From Streptomyces flavotricini (lineage in GTDB: Bacteria; Actinomycetota; Actinomycetes; Streptomycetales; Streptomycetaceae), in NCBI RefSeq assembly GCF_020639365.1, contig NZ_JAINUL010000001.1, forward strand, positions 764,547-828,546: a stretch of DNA of 64,000 nucleotides. The letters run 5' to 3'. Position 1 is the stretch's first letter. Each line of letters begins with the position of its first letter. A model generated the notes under the pieces. That model did not search any database, was not told the origin of the DNA, and saw only the letters and a program-made list of their open reading frames with translations. Shown here piece by piece: positions 25,984 to 33,683 of this stretch. Position numbers and translations under genes: made by a program.

Positions 25984-27480
25984 TCAGTCCGTCAGCCGCT
26001 TCGCCGCACGCCGCACGCCGTCGGCGGCCGTGGCGCACCGCTCGGCGTGGTCCAGCAGGACCACGCGGAACCGCTCGCCCTCCTCGTCGGTGTTCCAGCC
26101 GCTGTTCCCGGCGCAGGCGGCGAGGCTCTCCGCGTGCCGCTCCAGCCGGTCGGCGCTGGCGTGCGCCAGGGCCCCGTACGCCGCCGGGGCGTAGCCGAAG
26201 GCCGAGACGGGCACCGCCGTCGGCAGGGTGACGGTCACCCGGCCGTCGGCCGGCCGGGCGGTGAGGTCCTCCAACGCCACCACCAGCGTCTTCGCATCGA
26301 GCGTGTCCGGCAGCCGGTCCGCGGTGAACTGCGGGGCGATCAGCAGCGGGCGCACCGTCTCGGTGACGGCGCGCACGACGTGCTCGGCCACGAGTGCGGC
26401 GAACCGCGTCGCCGCGCACCCGGTCGGGGCCCCGCACAGCGGCGGCATCCCCGAGCTGTCCGCCGCGGCCGACGTGCCGGCCTGCGCCCGGTCCGTGCGG
26501 TCCTCGCCGTCCAGACCGCGCAGCCAGCCGGGCACGCGCAGGATCTCGGTGCCCGCCTCGACCGCCAGGTCCTGCCAGACGAAGTCCGCGCGTACCGGGT
26601 ACACGGCCGCGGCCACCGGGGGCCAGCGGCGCAGGGCTTCGGCGACGGCCGTTTCCGGGGTCGCCGCGGCGCCGACGGCGAGCAGGGCCAGCGCCTGGAG
26701 CACGGTCTCGGCGGCGGCCCGGGACACCAGCGCGAGCGCGTGCGCGACGGCGGGGCCCGCGGCGTCCGGACCGCTCTCCTCGCGCCCGGAGCCGTGGGCC
26801 AGGAGCCGGCCCGTCACGGAGGCGGGGTCCGGGTCGGCCAGGTACGGCGCCAGCCTGCGCCGCAGGGCTTCGGCCCGGCCCTCGTACGACCTGCTGCCGG
26901 CGGCCGCCGTGGCACCCGCGAGCACCTCGCCGAGCAGCGTGTCCTCGACCGCCGCGGCTCCGACCACCACGCGCCGGCTCAGCCGCAGCATGCCGCGCTC
27001 CCAGTCGGCCCACTCCAGCGTGCCGTCCCCGCGGCGGGCCGCGATCACCCGGTCCACGTCCTCGGCCGGCAGCGCGCCGAGCTCCGCGGCCGGCACGGCC
27101 GCGTCGCTGGGCAGTGGCACGTGCGGCGACAGGCCGTACCGCTGCCCGCCGGCCGTGAGGCCGACCGCGGGCGCGAGGGCCCCCGCTTCGTCGGCCGCCG
27201 CGAGCAGGCCCGCGGCGTCGGCGGCGGCCAACGGCAGGAGGAACGGCCCGAACGGGGTGCGCAGTCGTACCGGGCGGCCCGAGCGGGTGCGCCGCAGGAA
27301 CGCCAGCAGCCCGCGCGTCACCCCGTCCCGGGTCAGCATGTCCAGCCCCAGGGCCCGGGCCGGGGCGTCCACCCAGGGCAGCCGCTGGGCGACCATGGCC
27401 GCGCTGAACACGGCGTTCTCCAGGGGCCAGGCCGTGGCGGGACGTCGCGCCGCGGTGGCCGGGCTGTCGGCAGTGGTCAT
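25984..27480 (-). CDS. Divergent cytochrome P450-like protein
   Basis: A 498-residue protein that I read as a remote P450. AAAET near residue 250 resembles the I-helix A/G-G-x-D/E-T. EALRRWPPV near 280 gives ExxR followed by the usual aromatic/Pro. PTGCAATRFA near 355 puts a Cys about 75 residues later, at the place of the heme thiolate. The usual FxxGxHxC loop is replaced by CGAPTGC, so heme binding is uncertain. The start ATG 27480 and long N-terminal extension lack a clear membrane anchor. It is in an operon with the FabH-like and hydrolase genes, so oxidation of an acyl chain is a reasonable guess. Confidence 0.65.
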   Translation of the reverse strand: MTTADSPATAARRPATAWPLENAVFSAAMVAQRLPWVDAPARALGLDMLTRDGVTRGLLAFLRRTRSGRPVRLRTPFGPFLLPLAAADAAGLLAAADEAGALAPAVGLTAGGQRYGLSPHVPLPSDAAVPAAELGALPAEDVDRVIAARRGDGTLEWADWERGMLRLSRRVVVGAAAVEDTLLGEVLAGATAAAGSRSYEGRAEALRRRLAPYLADPDPASVTGRLLAHGSGREESGPDAAGPAVAHALALVSRAAAETVLQALALLAVGAAATPETAVAEALRRWPPVAAAVYPVRADFVWQDLAVEAGTEILRVPGWLRGLDGEDRTDRAQAGTSAAADSSGMPPLCGAPTGCAATRFAALVAEHVVRAVTETVRPLLIAPQFTADRLPDTLDAKTLVVALEDLTARPADGRVTVTLPTAVPVSAFGYAPAAYGALAHASADRLERHAESLAACAGNSGWNTDEEGERFRVVLLDHAERCATAADGVRRAAKRLTD

Positions 27481-27518
27481 CGGTCGGTCTCCCTTGTGGT
27501 CCCTTGGGTCACGTGAGG

Positions 27519-29018
27519 TCACTTGTCGCGCAGCATGTAGGTCTGGTTGCCGACGACTTCGCCGTCGTACGCGCCGATCAGCTTGTTGACCTGGTCCCGG
27601 TAGTGCGTGAACTCCCCGCGCAGCGCGTCGGAGTACGCCTGCGGGGCGTGCGACAGCGGGTAGTCGTACGACTCGTCCAGCCAGGCCAGTTCGACCCAGC
27701 TCTCGGGGAGGTCGTGAGGCGAGGCCGGTCCGCGCCCGTCCAGTCCCGGAATCACGTCGTGCTTGTTGACGAGGCTGATCACCCGGGTGGTGTGGTCGGC
27801 GGGCCGCTTGCCGTCGATCGGAGAGCCGATCGCGATCACGTGGGTGACCCGGTAGGCGGCGCAGACCTCCACGTCGGACGCGAGGTTCATCGCGGTCATC
27901 CCGCCGAGGCTGTGTCCGACGATCATGAGCTCCGCGCCGGTGGGCACCCCCGCCCGTCGCAGCAGCTTCTTCGCGGCGCGCGTGTACGTCGTGTCGGTGC
28001 GCAGCAGTCCGTCGAACGCGCCGACCAGGTCCTGCGGGGTGCTGTTGCTGAGCAGGCCGAAGCTGGTGCCGGGCAGCAGGAGTACGTACCGTACGGCGCC
28101 GTCGGCGCATTCGACACGGCGCAGCAGCACGAGGCCGTGGTTGCCGAGGGCGCCGATGTCGCCCACGTAGCTGACGATGTCGTTGCGGGAGCCTGTGAGC
28201 ACCTTGGCGAGGATCGGGTCCGGGTCGGTGCGCTCCGCGCGGCCCGGTCCGGGGTTGAGGAACTTCAGGACCGAGCTGGGCAGTCCGAGGATCGGGTCGG
28301 TGGTCGGCACGCCCCCGGCGAGCGTCACCCACGAGAAGTCGTCGTTGACCGGATTCTCGTCGAGCAGGCCGAGCAGGGCCAGCAGCTCCATGATCACGGG
28401 ACTCACCGTGGTCAGCGCGCGCGTCACGCCGAGCAGCTCGATCAGCGCGTACATGGCCCGCGCCGCCTCCAGCCGGTTCCCGGCCACCATCGCGTCGGTG
28501 AGCCGGCGGGCGGCCGGGGCGTCGAGGCTGGGATGGTCGACCGCGGCCGCCTTGATCCGCAGGGCGAAGGCGTCCACCGCCATGGCCACCTTGGCGGGCC
28601 GGCGGTAGGTCATGTTCCCCGCCATGCGCAGGAGTTCACCGGCCACCCCGCCGTTCGCCCCGAAGCCGAGCCCGGCGGATCCGGTCAGCGCCCGTGCGCA
28701 GGAGACGGCCGTGCCGAGGGCCCAGCCGGGGCGCCGCAGCGCCTCCAGCCCGAACCGCCAGCTGAACATCGCGCCGGTCAGCTCCGCGCCGGACTGCTTG
28801 GCCGTGAGGGCCGCGTCGGCGAGCAGGACCGAGGCGGCGATCAGGAGTTCGGCGTCGATCCGCTCCGGGGCCGGTTCGGGTTCGGGTGCGGTGGGGGCGG
28901 GTACGCGTGCGGGGGCGGCCGGTGCCGCGCCGGGGGCGTCGGCCCCCGGTCCCCTCCGGCCGGGGAGACGCTGAGCCGTTTCATCGACCACCTGAGGCGC
29001 CACTTTCGTACCTCTCAT
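27519..29018 (-). CDS. Alpha/beta hydrolase, lipase class 3-like
   Basis: About 499 residues. The C-terminal half has a lipase-type nucleophile elbow IVGHSLGGMTA (Ser near 370), preceded by strands YVLLLPGTSFG, and a later Asp/His region (NKHDVIPG). The first ~230 residues are helical and unrecognised, beginning with an Ala/Pro-rich stretch and no signal peptide. It could hydrolyse or transfer an acyl ester. First gene of the unit that continues with the P450-like and FabH-like genes; 38 bp separates it from the next start. Confidence 0.8.
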   Translation of the reverse strand: MRGTKVAPQVVDETAQRLPGRRGPGADAPGAAPAAPARVPAPTAPEPEPAPERIDAELLIAASVLLADAALTAKQSGAELTGAMFSWRFGLEALRRPGWALGTAVSCARALTGSAGLGFGANGGVAGELLRMAGNMTYRRPAKVAMAVDAFALRIKAAAVDHPSLDAPAARRLTDAMVAGNRLEAARAMYALIELLGVTRALTTVSPVIMELLALLGLLDENPVNDDFSWVTLAGGVPTTDPILGLPSSVLKFLNPGPGRAERTDPDPILAKVLTGSRNDIVSYVGDIGALGNHGLVLLRRVECADGAVRYVLLLPGTSFGLLSNSTPQDLVGAFDGLLRTDTTYTRAAKKLLRRAGVPTGAELMIVGHSLGGMTAMNLASDVEVCAAYRVTHVIAIGSPIDGKRPADHTTRVISLVNKHDVIPGLDGRGPASPHDLPESWVELAWLDESYDYPLSHAPQAYSDALRGEFTHYRDQVNKLIGAYDGEVVGNQTYMLRDK

Positions 29019-29338
29019 CCCTGTGAACGGCTTCGCAGCCTGGCCTGCCCGCTGTGTGCGGGGGAATCGTGGCACCGAACGTGATCCTTTCCGTGCGCCC
29101 ACCAGCTCCGCCCACCGGCTCCGCACCGGCCCGGACGCGGCCCGCCCCCCTCCCGGACCAGTACTCACGGGCCCGGACGGATCAGACGGGCGCCCAGTTC
29201 ACCCCGGGGGGTGGGAAGGCTCCGGGAGGATGACCGGGCCCGCGCGCTGTTGACGCGCGCCGATCCGGCCGTCGGCTTGGCATGGACGCGGCGTACAGTC
29301 GGCTGCCCGACGCCGGGACCCGACCGAGAGCAGGGGCA
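29019..29338. other. 320-bp divergent promoter region
   Basis: Between the minus-strand hydrolase unit and the plus-strand dienelactone hydrolase. It should contain promoters for both; I cannot place them securely. No gene, repeat or hairpin of note is visible. Confidence 0.45.
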
Positions 29339-30148
29339 ATGACAGGCACCGCACCGACTTCCACCCTCGCCGGCTGGCGCCGGGCTCCGTTTTCCGCCGA
29401 GGGGCTCACGTACGACTGCTTCGAGAAGGGCGAAGGGCCGGGCGTGGTGCTCCTGCCGGAGCTGCCCGGCATCACGCCCGAGGTGCTCGGGCTCGCCGAA
29501 CACCTGGTGGACGAGGGGTTCACCGTCGTGATGCCCTCGCTGTTCGGCACGCCGGGCAAGCCCCTGTCCGTGGCCCGGACGGCGGCCGTACTGGCCCGCG
29601 TCTGCGTCTCCGCGGAGTTCCGGGCCTTCGCCACGAACGCCAGGCGGCCCGTCGCCGACTACCTCAGGGCCCTCGCCCGCGACCTCGCTGCCCGTACGCC
29701 CGCCGCGGGCGTCGGCGTCATCGGCCTTTGTTTCACGGGCGGTTTCGCCCTGGCCGCCGCGGTGGACGACGTCGTCCTGGCCCCCGTGATGAGCCAGCCG
29801 TCGGCCCCGATCGCGCTGACCGCCGCCCGCCGCGCGGACGCCGGCGTCTCCGAGGACGAAATGCGGCGCGTCGTCGAGCGCACGCGGAACAACGGCCTCT
29901 GCGTGATGGGGCTCCGCTTCAGCGAGGACTGGATGGCCCCGGAGGAGCGGTTCGACACCCTGAGCTCCCGGCTCGGTGAGGCCTTCAAGGTCATCCGGCT
30001 CAGCTCGGCCCCCGGGAACGACGACGGCTTCGGCCGCCAGGCCCATGCGGTGCTGACCTTGGAGGTCCGCGAAACCCCGGCGGACCACCCTGCCTTGAGG
30101 GCCCGCGCCGAGGTCACCGCCTTCCTGCACGAACGGCTCGACGGCTGA
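29339..30148 (+). CDS. Dienelactone hydrolase family protein
   Basis: A 269-residue alpha/beta hydrolase. The nucleophile elbow GLCFTGG (Cys near residue 131) is the dienelactone-hydrolase signature, with Cys instead of Ser; an upstream strand VVLLPELPGITPE fits the family. ATG 29339 follows GCAGGGG. It has no signal peptide and is cytosolic. The substrate is unknown; family members open lactone or ester bonds in many compounds. It appears to be a single-gene unit. Confidence 0.85.
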   Translation: MTGTAPTSTLAGWRRAPFSAEGLTYDCFEKGEGPGVVLLPELPGITPEVLGLAEHLVDEGFTVVMPSLFGTPGKPLSVARTAAVLARVCVSAEFRAFATNARRPVADYLRALARDLAARTPAAGVGVIGLCFTGGFALAAAVDDVVLAPVMSQPSAPIALTAARRADAGVSEDEMRRVVERTRNNGLCVMGLRFSEDWMAPEERFDTLSSRLGEAFKVIRLSSAPGNDDGFGRQAHAVLTLEVRETPADHPALRARAEVTAFLHERLDG

Positions 30149-30229
30149 CGCGGGCCTGGCCGGCGGCCGGACAGGCCTTCGTCCGGAAATGTGTTCCGGC
30201 CGGGTCGGCCCAGCGGCAACACTTGCACC

Positions 30230-31987
30230 ATGACCGGTCGCGACCTCGACGAACTGCCCGACCCTGCACAGCGGTGGCCCGCGGGGCAGGCGTCAGGACC
30301 CGCCTCGCCGCCCGCCGTTCAGCCCGGCTACGGCTCCGACTACCGGGCTGCGCCCCCTGGTTCCGGACCCGTGCCCGGCAACCCGTACGCGCAGCCGCTG
30401 CCCGTCCCCTCGCCGCCTGCGCCGAGCCCGCCTCCCTTGCCGCCCGGCGGCCACGGGGCTCCGGGCCGACAGCCGGGTTTCGGGGAGCCGTTGCCTCCTC
30501 CGGCTCCCGGCAGGAGGGGCGGGAGCCCGTTCCGGGGCCGGCCCGCCGTGCTGATCTCGGCGCTGGTCGCGGGTCTGTTGGTGATCGGCGGCGGCGCGTA
30601 CGCCCTGGTGGGGGCCGACCGGGAGGAGCCTGCGGCCGGGGCCGGGGCCGGGGGTACGGAATCGGCCGCGCCCTCCGTCTCCCCCTCGGTCGACCGGGGC
30701 GACGGCAAGGGCACGGGCCGCGGCCCGGACGAGTACGACCTCAACGCCGGCATCAAGCCGGGCGAGGCCCCGGTCTGGCTGAGCGAGAACAGGACCGAAC
30801 TACCCGGTCCGGGAGCCTCCCAGTACGGTCCGTGGCGGGTGGGCGACGTGGTGGTCAAGGCCATGTTCAAGGAGGTCACCGCATACGGGGTGACCGATGG
30901 CCAGGAGAAGTGGAAGGTCGCGCTGGAGACTCGGACGTGCGCGGTCGCGCCGGCCCCGTCCGCGAACGGAAAGCTGGTCGTCGGACTCAAGTCGAGCGAC
31001 AGCGAGGGTGCCCGCTGCACCCACCTCCAGCAGATCGACCTGACCACGGGCAAGGCCGGCTGGAAGGTCGAGGTGCCCCAGGAGAACTCTTACGACCTCG
31101 CGGTCGAGTTCCGCCTGGCGATCGCCGGCGACACCGTCTCGGTCGCCCGATCGGCCGTCGTGAGCGGCTTCTCCGTCACCGATGGCCGAAAGCTCTTCGG
31201 TACGTCGAAGACGGGTGCCTGCTATCCGGCGACCGTCGGCGGGGGCGGCGGGAAGCTGTTCAACGTACGCAGCTGCCCCGACCCGGACGACGCCGCCGGA
31301 AAGTCCCGGACCATGATCGAGGAGGCCGACCCGGCTACGGGCGCGCCCAAGTGGAGCTACCAGTACGACAAGGGCTGGAACCTCGGCAGGATCTACTCGG
31401 TGGACCCTCTGGTCGTGGCCGCGTACCACTCCGACCGGAAGGTCTGGAACATCACCGCCTTCACCGCCGACGGCAAGATCCGCTCGCAGACGGAGTCCCG
31501 GTTCGGCGTCCCCGGCCGGTGCAACGGATGGGGCGACGGGAGCGGCGATCTGCACGGCTGCGTCGGCGCCGTCGTCGATGCCGACACGCTCTACATCGCG
31601 GCGGGCAAGCCCGGTCGGGACCTCGGCATCGACACCACGGACGAGGTCGTCGCGCTCGATCTGAACAACGGCGCCGAGAAGTGGCACGCGGCCGCGCCCA
31701 AGGGCCGCACCATGTGGCCGCTGGCCGTCGAGGACGGCAAGCTGCTCGTCTACGTCCACTCCGGCGCCGGAGCGGCGGGGGCGGTCGCGGCGGTCCCGGT
31801 GGCGAGCGGCGGCGATCCGCAGGTGGTGCTGGCGAGCCCGGACGGCGCCAAGGGCGCCGAGTCCGTCTTCTACCCCAACTTGTCGCGCGTGGCCTGGGCG
31901 GGCGGCCGGTTGTTCCTGCTCAACGGCCGGGTGTACAGCCCGAAGCCGTCGGAGGTGAGCCACGCGATCCTCTCCTTCGGCCGGTAA
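30230..31987 (+). CDS. Membrane-anchored PQQ/beta-propeller protein
   Basis: A 585-residue protein: a Pro/Gly-rich cytosolic N-terminus (~1-105), one transmembrane helix (~108-128), a low-complexity linker, and an extracellular beta-propeller (~180-585) with PQQ-like repeats such as VTDGQEKWKVALE, LTTGKAGWKVE and LNNGAEKWHAA. The layout matches the extracellular sensor half of many Streptomyces PknB-like kinases, but no kinase domain is present. It may bind ligands or scaffold envelope proteins. ATG 30230 is chosen as the first plausible start. Confidence 0.8.
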   Translation: MTGRDLDELPDPAQRWPAGQASGPASPPAVQPGYGSDYRAAPPGSGPVPGNPYAQPLPVPSPPAPSPPPLPPGGHGAPGRQPGFGEPLPPPAPGRRGGSPFRGRPAVLISALVAGLLVIGGGAYALVGADREEPAAGAGAGGTESAAPSVSPSVDRGDGKGTGRGPDEYDLNAGIKPGEAPVWLSENRTELPGPGASQYGPWRVGDVVVKAMFKEVTAYGVTDGQEKWKVALETRTCAVAPAPSANGKLVVGLKSSDSEGARCTHLQQIDLTTGKAGWKVEVPQENSYDLAVEFRLAIAGDTVSVARSAVVSGFSVTDGRKLFGTSKTGACYPATVGGGGGKLFNVRSCPDPDDAAGKSRTMIEEADPATGAPKWSYQYDKGWNLGRIYSVDPLVVAAYHSDRKVWNITAFTADGKIRSQTESRFGVPGRCNGWGDGSGDLHGCVGAVVDADTLYIAAGKPGRDLGIDTTDEVVALDLNNGAEKWHAAAPKGRTMWPLAVEDGKLLVYVHSGAGAAGAVAAVPVASGGDPQVVLASPDGAKGAESVFYPNLSRVAWAGGRLFLLNGRVYSPKPSEVSHAILSFGR

Positions 31988-32109
31988 CCGGCGTGGCGTC
32001 GAGTCCGTGTGCGCGGTGACGGCAGGACGGGCGGTGACGGTGCGTTCGCCGGGAGAGCCAACAGGTTGAATTCGATCACCCGTCAGCCGCAAATGATCAC
32101 GACCGTCCA

Positions 32110-32134
32110 CTCTTCGGGTCATACGTATGAAGAG
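32110..32134. promoter_or_regulatory. Palindromic operator-like site upstream of DUF11 genes
   Basis: Perfect 12-bp palindrome TCATACGTATGA (32119-32130) nested in CTCTTC (32110-32115) and GAAGAG (32129-32134). It lies 60 bp before the first DUF11 gene in a lower-GC stretch, a plausible repressor or activator site. Confidence 0.5.
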
Positions 32135-32192
32135 ATGGTCAAAGTGATCCGCGGTCGCTCTGCCCGCGAGTCTTCGTAGCAAAGGGAGACTG

Positions 32193-33683
32193 ATGCGTCC
32201 GTGCACGCTGACGGTGTTCTGCTTCGGTGTCGCGAGCGGGCTCGTGGCCCTGGCACCCGCTGCGGCGATGGCACTCGGCGGCGCCGACGAGGCGCGGCCG
32301 CCGGAGCCCGCACCGGCCTCGGCCTCCGCCTCGGCACCTTCTTCACCACCGGCCCCGCCCCCCGCCCCGCCGTCCGTGCCGCCCGCTGCGCCGGAACAGG
32401 CCGCGGCGGCCGGCCGGGAAGCCGCGCCGCCGGCCCCCTCGGTCGCCGCGGCGGAACCGGCCGGCCAGGACGAAGGCGCCGACCTCTCCGTCTCCGGGAC
32501 GCTGCACCCGGCCGGTCCCGCCGCACGCGGCAAGGGCGAGGCGGCGGGCGCGGCCGTACGGGAGACCTTCGACTACGCCGTGACGGTCACCAACCACGGC
32601 CCGTCCGACGCCCGGCAGGTGACGGTCACCGACCATCTGCCGCCCGCCCTGGAATTCGTCTCCTCCCGTGACGGGTGCACCGCCTCGGGCCGGACCGTGA
32701 CCTGCGGCACGCTGGCCGTCCTGCCGGTGAACCGCTCGCACACCTGGGTGATCACCGTCCGGCTCGCGGCCGGGTACCGCGGCGACGGGTCGGACATCGT
32801 CAACGAGGCGGTCGTCGGCGCGCAGACGGCCGACCCCGACCAGGCGAACAACAAGACCTCCCTGACGGGCCTGGACGTCCCGCCGAGCGCGCGCGTCGCC
32901 GATCTGTCCCTGGAGAAGACCGCGCTGCTCGCGGCCGGGCGCAAGGCCGTCAGACCGGGCGAGAAGTTCGTGTACCTGATCACCGTGCACAACCACGGGC
33001 CGGCCACGGCACGGACGGTGCAGGTCAGCGACGTGCTGCCGCCTTCCCTCGCCCTGCTCTCCTCGCCCGACGACTGCGCGGTGCCCAAGGGCGAGGACCG
33101 GCTGGTGGTGTGCCCGCCGCAAGAGCGCCTGGAAGCCGGTGCGAAGGCGGAGTTCCGGATCACCGTCAAGGTGAAGGACCAGGGGGCGGGCAGGGACGGA
33201 GCGGACCGGGGCGGCGACGGCGGGCGCGCGTGCGTCCCGATCGACAACATCGCCCGTGTCACCTCCGCGACCTTCGACCCCGACCTCGCCGACAACGCCA
33301 ACAGGCCCGGTACGACCGGCCCCGGCGGCGGGCCCCTGTGCCTGGAGACCGGCAAGGAGGACCACCACGGTCGGAGGCCCGACCACCGCCCGGACGGTCA
33401 CGGCAACGCCAACGGCAACGGCAACGGTCGTGATGAAGGCCGCGAGAGCGGACACGGCGGCGGACACGAACACGGGCGCGACCACGAAGACGGCGGCGGC
33501 CACGGCAACGGCGAGGGCCACGGCGAGCACCTCGCCGACTCCGGCAGCGCGGTCCCGGCCTGGATGCTGCAGGCCCCCGGCGCCCTGGTCGCCGGGGGAG
33601 CCGCCCTGCGCGCGGCCGCCGCCCGCCGCCGGGCCCGAAGTGACGGCGGGTCGGACGAGGAGACGGAGAACGCATCCGCATGA
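32193..33683 (+). CDS. DUF11-repeat surface protein with C-terminal LAxTG-like anchor
   Basis: A 496-residue exported protein: signal peptide (~1-30), Ala/Pro-rich segment, two DUF11 immunoglobulin-like repeats (~120-230 and ~240-390; FDYAVTVTNHGPSDARQV, FVYLITVHNHGPATARTV), a His/Asn/Gly/Asp-rich linker (~395-445), then LADSG, a hydrophobic stretch and an Arg-rich end (RRRARSD). The end resembles a class E sortase signal (LAxTG) with Ser for Thr, so covalent or membrane attachment is possible. No sortase gene is in the window. Ribosome site AAAGGGAG. First of three tandem DUF11 genes. Confidence 0.85.
   Translation: MRPCTLTVFCFGVASGLVALAPAAAMALGGADEARPPEPAPASASASAPSSPPAPPPAPPSVPPAAPEQAAAAGREAAPPAPSVAAAEPAGQDEGADLSVSGTLHPAGPAARGKGEAAGAAVRETFDYAVTVTNHGPSDARQVTVTDHLPPALEFVSSRDGCTASGRTVTCGTLAVLPVNRSHTWVITVRLAAGYRGDGSDIVNEAVVGAQTADPDQANNKTSLTGLDVPPSARVADLSLEKTALLAAGRKAVRPGEKFVYLITVHNHGPATARTVQVSDVLPPSLALLSSPDDCAVPKGEDRLVVCPPQERLEAGAKAEFRITVKVKDQGAGRDGADRGGDGGRACVPIDNIARVTSATFDPDLADNANRPGTTGPGGGPLCLETGKEDHHGRRPDHRPDGHGNANGNGNGRDEGRESGHGGGHEHGRDHEDGGGHGNGEGHGEHLADSGSAVPAWMLQAPGALVAGGAALRAAAARRRARSDGGSDEETENASA

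Noticed and set aside
30230..31987. Ser/Thr protein kinase call for the beta-propeller protein
   Set aside because: The extracellular half resembles those attached to kinases, but the N-terminus is only Pro-rich; no HRDLK or DFG motif is present.
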